A stretch of 64,000 nt of DNA from Irpex lacteus (taxonomy: Eukaryota > Basidiomycota > Agaricomycetes > Polyporales > Irpicaceae), in assembly GCA_001986395.2 (NCBI GenBank), contig MQVO02000001.1, positions 2,976,001 through 3,040,000 of the forward strand, in the 5' to 3' direction. The translations under genes were made by a program, and so were the position numbers. Under the pieces are notes generated by a model. The model had not been told where the DNA came from, did not search any database, and was given only the letters and a program-made list of their open reading frames with translations. Positions 56,871-64,000 of this stretch are shown here, one piece after another. The first letter of the stretch is position 1, and each line of letters opens with the position of its first letter.

Positions 56871-57748
56871 TCAATCAGTGCTAACAGCTCCTTGGAGGCT
56901 GAGCTCCCACTCCTGCGAATCGTGATCATCCTTGTCCGTCTTGATAATCGCGCTGTTCGGCAGACCCGCAACCTTCGAGTTGCCATACCCGTTGATACGG
57001 TACCCACTCGTGCCACCAGAGAAGCTGCCAAAGGTGAACTGCTCGGCCTTATCCGCGGCGCGGAGGCTGCCGTCGCCAACAGCTTGGATCTTGCCACCCC
57101 AGAAGGACAACTCAACCAGGTCGCTCTTGATCAGGACGGTGCCGTCTTTGATGTTGTCGTCGACAGCTGTGATGCGGAAGCGAGTGCTGTGCGTGCGGGA
57201 AGCGACAACGACGCCTGTGTGAGTGTCGTAGTACCAGTAGGCGGGGTTGGGGCCTGGCGTGCGGACGTAGAACCTGAGGGCATTCGGTAGTTAGCGTTAT
57301 CATATTTGTACTGGTTCCATTAGTCGTAGAAATCGTGACTTACCAGTTGCCGCTGAGATTGTCCGCAATGTCAGCTGGCAGAGGAGGGATAACCTCAAAT
57401 GGCACCGCTGAGTCACGGTTCGTCTGAAGCACGAAGAACATCTTCGTGGAGAACTGTGCGGCGACTTGACCCGGTAAAATCGTGTTCGCGATCACAATCT
57501 TGCTCGGGTCGTGAGTGAAGAACTGCGGCGTGATGCGCTGGATGCTGCCTGCGACTGGGGCAGCGGTGGTAGTCGAAACCACACGCCACCACTCGTCGGC
57601 GACGGAGCGAGTAGCAAAGACGATGAGGTATCGCCAGGTAGTCTCCTCGCTCACCTAGAAGAGCAAAAGGATACAGCGTAAGCATGGTTCATGGGAGACG
57701 AAGTTTATTGGTACGTACGTGCTTTGCGTATGCGTAGAAAGGACCCAT
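56871..57748 (-). CDS. Unknown protein, FYIRTPG family copy 2
   Basis: 247 residues from exons 57748-57719, 57654-57344 and 57273-56871. The intron phases (0 and 2) and positions equal those of copy 1. It starts MGPFYAYAKH; then TTWRYLIVFATRSVADEWWR, VAGSIQRITPQFFTHDPSKI, QTNRDSAVPFEVIPPLPADI, FYVRTPGPNPAYWYYDTHTG, GTVLIKSDLVELSFWGGKIQ and SGYRINGYGNSKVAGLPNSA. Conserved Trp, Tyr and Gly positions throughout suggest a shared fold under selection. No signal peptide or membrane segment is visible. Expression is probably from the TATA box at about 57845. I do not recognise a characterised family. Confidence 0.76.
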
Positions 57749-58985
57749 TGCTGTTATGCGAGAAGTGAGGTTCCGATAGTAAGTTGTTGAGTGCGATGTC
57801 GAGTGTTGACTGTCTGAGGCTCCTGCAACAAGTCTAGGATGCCCTTTATATGTTTTCGTGTATATTGTACCCTGAGGCCCAAGCAAATGTAAGTGCTCCT
57901 CGCTGTCTCCCAAACACATTTCGGCGGCCGTGCTGTCTGAAACAACAATGGAAGGCATAGACCCCAACCCTCCAAGTCACTCGGAGGAGCACAGTACCGA
58001 GCGTATGTGGTTCGGTGTATGTTTTATTCCGGGTTAGACTTTGGAATGTTTCCACGAGTTGAAATTTCTGAACGTTCGGTAATTGTGACGCAGCGCGTTG
58101 CGTCCCACGCTTGAGTATACAAAAGGAGTCCAAGCGGACTTTCGTCATGGAAGAACGCCTATAACGCCTCTTGATGAATGGTGCAGTTAGCATGCATATA
58201 TAAAAGCTGACATGAGGAGTGTAAGAGCCCAAACAGGGTATGATATCACACCTTCGACGTCATTTACTACCCTACTAAAACGGCAGAGATAATGGATCGG
58301 TGCTTACTGGCCTATATAGTCTCCAAAACCACATTGCAGAAGCATTGAGCAATCTTAATGCTGCGCATCCCATGCTCCACGCTTAAGTATACAATAGACT
58401 TTTATCATGGAAGGACCGCTGTGAAAGAACGATGCAGTAAGTATTCGATTGTGAGACACGGTGAGCGGAAGGTTACATCGCACCTTTGGCTGACATATTG
58501 ACCACCGGCAGCAATGATAGTAAGTGGCTATGGGATACAGAATTGATATATCCAGTGAGTGCCCTTGCGACGACAGGTATATTTCCAAGCTCCAACCGAC
58601 GGCATAACATAGTTGCCGACATACTTGAACATGCGTAGCTTGAGTACCGCGGCGAACGCATGTGACATACTGCATGCAACGATCCGCAATAGGAGCAGCT
58701 GGCGGTTAAAGTTCAGGGCTCTTTGAATTGTCGGTTCGACTTGAGAAATGTTGCATCACGAGCAGGGCTGAATAATCGGCAAGGTGTCACCGAGCATTGT
58801 TGTTCACGGAAGCAGAGGGAAACAGCTCGGTGGATTAACATTGTCGTGCTATCAGATACAACGCCTACTGATATCGATGGACACTGTAATGCATGGTTGA
58901 CGTCATCCAAACATTGAGCAAAGAAATACTCGTACCCGTCGTGACTATCCCTCTGGACCACTCACACCTCTGGCGCGTTATAGCC
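57749..58985. other. Intergenic, 5' flank of FYIRTPG copy 2
   Basis: It contains a TATAAAG (minus strand, about 57845-57851) roughly 100 bp upstream of the start at 57748. No further gene was found; frames at 57846-58232 and 58355-58675 on the minus strand lack motifs. Confidence 0.45.
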
Positions 58986-59994
58986 TTACGGATTGCTCGA
59001 GAGATGCTTGCTCGCCAAGATTTTGTCGCGCCTACAAAAACATCGCATACATCTGGGTATGAAACGGAGATGTAGAATAAAGGAACTTACATTCTCAAAA
59101 TCTGACGCTCCCGCTCTGTCTGCTCATAGAAAATCAACTGTTTTATCTTATCCGGTACGTCCTCCCATCCTCTCATCCCGCACAGACATCCGACAAAACC
59201 AAGACACCGTATTCTTTGCACTCCTGCTTCGCTGATGGCGTGGCAGAACTTGGTGTCCAGCAATAGGCGTTCAAGATCCACCGAGTTGAACACGACTTCA
59301 GACAGGACTGATGGTGCGACTGCCAGTACGCTGACGATACCTCGAGCCATTTTTGTAGTGCCTACCAGACCGCCGTTGGTGAAGTATAACGAGTTCTGTA
59401 GTACGATGCGGTGTAATAGTAGTAGCACAAACAGCATTTCTCGTATAGAATGGCACTCACCAGTGAGTTCCATCCTTTCATCGCTTCGAAGAGAGCCGCA
59501 ATGAGAATCGATGTCTGCCTGTTTTCGCGCCGGTATCTAACCAGGTTATGAATGTAGACTTCGGCTGGGTTGAGACAGGGTAGCGAACGTAGTAAACCCG
59601 CAATAGTATGTTTCGAGAGTACATGAAGGTTCAGAGATACGATACGTATGTTGGGTGCGGACTTCACGACCGTATACAGTTGTCGCCCATACCCTGCGTT
59701 AAGACGAAGATGGCGGATCAGAAGTCCCAGAGCTGGAGTAGCGGCCAGCGTGTTTGCTAGCAGCCTCATACCTGCCTCTGTTCTGAGTTCAACTGTCGCG
59801 TAGAGAAGGGGAGTAATGATTCTGTGCCATTGCTTGCAGACGAGAGGCAGGTGATTGGGGAGTTCTGGACTGCTGCCGTACTTGCATCCATGAAGGGCAA
59901 GCGCTGGACGTTGTATGAAGGTATCGATGATTATGATGTGAAAAACTGGCTTGAGGATTTCGTAAATGATCTCTTCTGGGAGTTTCGAAAACAT
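58986..59994 (-). CDS. F-box protein, family B
   Basis: 294 residues from exons 59994-59461, 59395-59091 and 59031-58986. It starts MFSKLPEEIIYEILKPVFHI; HLPLVCKQWHRIITPLLYAT completes the F-box region. LLIRHLRLNAGYGRQLYTVV, APNIRIVSLNLHVLSK and GLLRSLPCLNPAEVYIHNLV follow, and after intron 1 GVQRIRCLGFVGCLCGMRG and IKQLIFYEQTERERQ. In-frame ATGs at 60006 and 60021 could add 4 or 9 residues; 59994 was chosen because it aligns with the other copies. The last intron has a gtaagt donor at the family-conserved position. A 14-bp palindrome is 18 bp upstream. SCF role inferred. Confidence 0.76.
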
Positions 59995-60011
59995 CGCGAC
60001 TGCCATGGTAA

Positions 60012-60025
60012 GCGCATGCATGCGC
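60012..60025. repeat. 14-bp perfect palindrome
   Basis: GCGCATGCATGCGC, 18 bp upstream of the preferred start of the F-box gene at 59994. If translation began at 60021 it would be coding. Confidence 0.35.
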
Positions 60026-60341
60026 AGTGTGTGTCAAGGACGCGTGGATTGAGCAAGGTGTAAAAGTAGGCGTCGCTTCGTTCCTGCAAAGAGATAAGGC
60101 GTGATCAATATAACCGGAAACATACGTGTAAGGTAAGCAGAAAATATACAGAACGGAGGCGGAACCTTGGGCAGGTGTAAGGAACGAAAACGCAGAATTC
60201 AAATCGGCTGCCGCCAGTCCATGCCTACTAGGTTTTTCAAAGTCCGCACTCCAAATCAGGCAACGGTCTAAAACCGGGAGTATTGCAACGCCAATGCATT
60301 TTGAATGGGTCCGCACCAACACCCAACTTGAACCCTCATCC

Positions 60342-60600
60342 ATGTTCTTCAGGATCCCAGAGGAGATTATTCTCTCAGTACTACAGTTTATTTCCTGCGA
60401 GAACGTCGTCGACATCTGCACAAATGGCCGATGCCGTCACAGTTTGCATCCTCCCGGACACCTAAAGTTCTTGTGTGCAAACAGTTGTACAGGATAGGCA
60501 CTCCTCTCATGTACGAAGGCACAACATTATCGTCGAGCATAGTTCTAATCCGCATCCTTCATCACATTTATCGTATGTCTCTCGTGAACGGACCAAGATA
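60342..60600 (+). pseudogene. Truncated family-B F-box relic
   Basis: It opens MFFRIPEEIILSVLQFISCE then NVVDICTNGRC; a frameshift follows, and VCKQLYRIGTPLMYEGTTL is readable in another frame. The rest of the gene is missing. Its 5' flank matches that of the intact gene at 53395 (TTTTCAAAGTCCGCA block), which names the likely donor of this duplication. It is head-to-head with the intact gene at 59994, 347 bp apart, mirroring the 53395/53759 pair. Confidence 0.72.
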
Positions 60601-60674
60601 CATGCCCCATAGTATACTACAAATAGACCGGCTGACAGGTCTCCGCCACGTGCAGCTGCAACACGCCTCCTACA

Positions 60675-62669
60675 TTACACGATAGCCTGACCCTGCTCGT
60701 CTTGACTAGGCCCAGCGAAAGCACTCGAACGTTTGGAAGGGGGACTCGGCGGAGGCAGAGGAGGGAGGTCCTTGTATAAGGGCAGCTGGGGCATGCACTC
60801 GTCCATATCCGTCTTTGAAGCCAGTGTCTTGCGAAGGTTGAACAGGATACGAGAGGTGAGGATGATCTGTAACTGCCGGTGAGCATACGCTCCTTATGCA
60901 GCTACAATGACATTAACAACTTACATCAGCACTATGGAGGCATAATAATTTTGGTCAGCTAGTGACGACGTGAGCATGGAGTATGTACGTACACGCTACT
61001 GAAAGCCCAGTTGACTGCGTTCCAGTAAGGCTGCCAATAGTACCCAGCGTCAGGGAGGTGAGGGTACAAATGAAGTATCACAGTACGTACGAAAATCTAA
61101 AAATGATGTAAACATATTGATACAAAGAGTTCTAATTGTCGGAGACATACCACCAGCATGAGAAGGTTCGTGAAATGAACCATCACAATGACGCTATTTG
61201 TGTCGATGAGTGGCTATGGGCGGGTACCTCGAATTGAAGCAATCGAACTCACAAGAGCATAACTTTGACTAAGAATTCGTGAAGTTTCTTAGTCTCGAAT
61301 GCGAATGTCCAGTATACTGGAAGACGTACCATCGCGTAGCAGGACTTCCGCCAAATCTCGGTTATCGGTAGCCTTGAAGAGGGGCATGGCAAGTAGCTTC
61401 TTGATGATGCTGTAACATATCAATATATTGAACACCATGCTGGCGAACCAATGTACGATGAGCCCTGTGAATGTAGGCTAAGCAATCATGGGGCATAGTC
61501 GATAAGCATGACCTCGGTTGTACGTACGAGGCATTCTTGATATTAATAGTATACGTCAGTTAATAACAAGAGTGGTTGTTATAAGATTCGAGCACTTACG
61601 ATCCCTTTTGGAAAACCAGGAAGCACCCATACTGATCTTTATCCGGGTCTCTTCCATAAAGCGGCCCTATACCCTGCAAAGCTACAGCACATGCCTTGGT
61701 CCGTATGTCAAATTTAGCGGTCGAGACATACGAATGCTTGTTACTTACTATCGATGTACTCAACTGGACCATAAATGTGACCAGTACCCCACTAATAAAT
61801 ATCTTTCCTTTCGGGTCTTCCTTCCAGAACGCCCATATCAATATGAGACGTACAACTATGCGAATATATCATCAGCAGTAGGAGCGGGCATCGAGATCAG
61901 TGTTTTTGCTCACTTCCTATCAAGACCGTACAAAGAACGATAAGGGCAGAAGGCAGACGGACGAAGGTGCCTATGCAGAACTAATGCAATATGTCAGTGG
62001 CGTACAACGATGGGACACAGATTATTAAATGTATACCTCATGATCTGAGTTGGCGCATTGGACACCTGTGCAGAGCGAGACACATCAATACTAGATACCA
62101 TCAACAAGTAACTAACATGTACCTGCAACGATGAAAATATATGTCGCAAGAGGCACATATCGGTTCTTGAGACACTATTCAGTATTCTGGTATGGATTCC
62201 AATAGTGGATACTCACTAGAAAAAATATGGGAGTGACCAGGCAATGCTTGATTCGCTTCCATATCAACTCTACTTCCTGATCGAATGTGATGCAGTACTC
62301 GTATAGTAAAACCACTGTGACGCAACCTGAAGTCAGCTAATACGACTCAGACATTAAAAATGGCTCACCCCCAACTGCGAGCATATAAAACCGGCCTGCA
62401 TGAATGGCTCTATGATATCGGCGTAAGTAATTCCCACCCACGCAGAATCGAGCTACTCACTCCCTCAGCTGGAAAAGAAAATCGCCGTCGTCATCAATAA
62501 CCCCAAAGGGTTGCCCTTGATGATGCTTTGTCTGCATGTATTCCACCCCGGCCTCCAGTAACGCACAAAAGTACTGTGTATTGTAGGGTTCATGATGATG
62601 CTTCGGATGCGGATGTGTGTGGTTGTTATGCCGTGCCAGCACGGGCAAATAAGAACTCGCCCGCGACAT
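60675..62669 (-). CDS. DUF6533-type multi-pass membrane protein
   Basis: 392 residues in 15 exons: 62669-62461, 62409-62369, 62326-62217, 62165-62123, 62065-62037, 61980-61914, 61855-61749, 61673-61600, 61535-61528, 61464-61330, 61262-61253, 61193-61151, 61096-60993, 60931-60925 and 60866-60675. Phase closes at all 14 junctions. The first helix and its end, VTVVLLYEYCITFDQEVELI, then IFFLNRYVPLATYIFIVAG, match the DUF6533 signature of Agaricomycete membrane proteins. Five or more further helices follow (FVRLPSALIVLCTVLIG, IFISGVLVTFMVQLS, WFASMVFNILICYS, VIVMVHFTNLLMLV). The C-terminal tail is hydrophilic with a Pro-rich stretch. Three exons are only 8, 10 and 7 nt. The molecular role of the family is not known to me. 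Confidence 0.75.
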
Positions 62670-63546
62670 TCTGTATGTAGGCACTGCCTATGAGACGAAA
62701 CGAACGGGAAGAGAGGAGCAGTCGGTTAAGGACGGGTTGGTAGTAGTCGGAGCATGGGAAAGGGGACTGCTGGCTACGTCCTGAGGGCGGGAATATATGT
62801 GGAAATGTAGAGCTGCAACCATCATTGGACGGTGTGTTGGCCATCTATGCATCAAGGCGATGATCAGTCGGGCTGCGGGAGAATGGGCAAGGTCTGACAT
62901 GCTCGATAAAGTGAAACAATGCCTTGCTTAGGGCTGAGCGTGACGCATTGGATAAGAGTGGGAATGCCGATGTAGAACAGTAGAAAGGCGAGGGAAACAA
63001 TATGACGTCTTCTCAGCGACCGGAGACAGCGTCTCGTAGAAGGAACTGTTGGAATCACCTTGGGATTGAGGAGCGCTACGCTTGCGCTGTGAAGAAGTGC
63101 TTAGCGTACCAATAGCTGCAACACGGAAGCACGGCTTACAGTAGCACTCACCAATATATAAGCAGCGTTGTGATGTTGGTAGGCTGAGACTGGGCTCCTA
63201 CCGAGAGTCAATCCTGCAGAAACCCCGTTCAACGGAAGGAAAGAGCGTCAAAACCCACGTACAAATCTGATAATTACGCTCGCAACACGTTTCAATGACA
63301 GTTCGACAGATGTTCCTTTCCCAGTTGTAGCGGCGGCTGGGATGGGCATCATCTGTCGAGGGATGACTCGTAAGTAACCAATGCAATTGAAATGTGTAGT
63401 CTAGTCTATAGTCTGTGAGCATGATCTAGGCCGTCATTAAAGAAAACATGAACCATCGTCAAGCCACAGCTCTAGGCATAGTGACCTGGTCCGCGTAACA
63501 AGAATATTAGTCATACAACAAACGTGTCATCTGTGTGAGGATTAGA
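62670..63546 (-). other. Unresolved coding-like fragments
   Basis: Minus-strand segments here look partly protein-like. At 63058-62864 a frame reads IVSLAFLLFYIGIPTLIQCV, a good membrane helix after a basic SLRRRH; at 62844-62626 a Ser/Pro-rich frame follows; near 63180 TNITTLLIY is another hydrophobic piece. The splice sites I could find do not join them in phase. It may be a small membrane-protein gene or a relic upstream of the DUF6533 gene. Confidence 0.25.
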
Positions 63547-64000
63547 TCAGAAGAGGAGGTTGAGCGAGTAGGCAGTCAGTATTGTCATGAAAAGGACGAG
63601 GAGGATGTATTGAGGGACGAGGAAAGCTGAGACGTGCTCAGCATCTCCAGTTGGCGAGTACACCTGGGTGATGTATACCTACGCCGAACAGTCAGCGAAT
63701 CGCTTCTACAACTGCATCAGGCTACTTACCTGTGTTGTTGCTGTGGGTAGACACGAGAAGAATCTATAATCAACGAGTTAGAGTAATGATTCATCACATG
63801 CACGATCGGGCAGACTCACATGCAAACGAAGCGAAGAACCTTGTCATGTTCGTTGATGACGCCGGCGTGCGTGAGACCCTGGCAGATGGCGACTCCAAGA
63901 ATAGGAGAGAGGATGATCTTGGCCACGGATAGAGCACTTATGGCACCTATTGGCATAGCCTGCCAAGCGGTGACCGTCATTGGTACTTTCAGTCTCGCAA
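63547..64000 (-). CDS. Auxin efflux carrier (AEC) family transporter, 3' part
   Basis: The visible exons are 64000-63820 (open at the window edge), 63763-63730 and 63678-63547. The sequence reads MTVTAWQAMPIGAISALSVA, KIILSPILGVAICQGLTH, VLRFVCIFFSCLPTATTQ and VYITQVYSPTGDAEHVSAFL, ending in a hydrophobic helix (PQYILLVLFMTILTAYSLNL). This is the C-terminal half-bundle of the fungal AEC/PIN-like transporters: the SCLPTATTQ segment corresponds to the conserved PTA(S/T) crossover region. Endoplasmic-reticulum or plasma-membrane localisation is usual for fungal members and substrates are mostly unknown. The N-terminal half lies beyond 64000. Confidence 0.8.

Noticed and set aside
1..64000. CRISPR arrays, bacterial-type operons or an autonomous transposon
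   Set aside because: No regularly spaced repeats, no Shine-Dalgarno-linked gene strings, and no transposase, integrase or reverse-transcriptase motif in any frame.

Overview
The window is nuclear DNA of a filamentous basidiomycete, most likely an Agaricomycete. The evidence is dense short introns (about 45-90 nt, with gtaagt/gtgagt-like donors), a phytochrome hybrid kinase, a DUF6533-type membrane protein, many divergent F-box proteins and an intron-bearing tRNA. There is no sign of bacterial, viral or organellar sequence. Gene models were built by hand: I followed reading phase across each intron and compared paralogues inside the window. Names rest on motifs and remembered family features, not on a database search.

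Layout. 1-6500: two F-box proteins of one family (A) flank one of a second family (B); a short poly(A) retro-insertion sits just before the family-B gene. 6900-8900: an L1-domain nucleolar protein (UTP30/RSL1D1 type). 10085-15513: two tandem histidine-phosphatase paralogues with identical exon architecture. 15837-20227: Iwr1 (RNA polymerase II import), tRNA-Val(CAC) and a 12-helix drug:H+ type MFS transporter. 20634-26365: a 21-exon fungal phytochrome (PAS-GAF-PHY-histidine kinase-receiver), divergent from an unknown Ser/Pro-rich protein. 28741-29817: a Dug3-like glutamine amidotransferase. 30588-32893: a third family-A F-box gene with an eroded F-box.

34766-36404: geranylgeranyltransferase I beta subunit. 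36715-37782: a secreted protein with an internal duplication. 39134-40967: a TGL2-like lipase. 41151-43986: two unknown proteins, one ending in a CaaX box. 44615-50428: three tandem F-box genes of a third family (C). 50945-60600: three decayed copies and two intact copies of family B, interleaved with two paralogues of an unrecognised family (the FYIRTPG family). 60675-64000: a DUF6533 membrane protein with several micro-exons, an unresolved stretch, and the 3' part of an auxin-efflux-carrier family transporter.

Overall the window mixes single-copy housekeeping genes with lineage-expanded genes in varied states of decay. Nine intact or mostly intact F-box loci plus three relics in 64 kb suggest rapid birth and death of SCF substrate receptors. 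No biosynthetic cluster, autonomous transposon, CRISPR array or defence island is visible.
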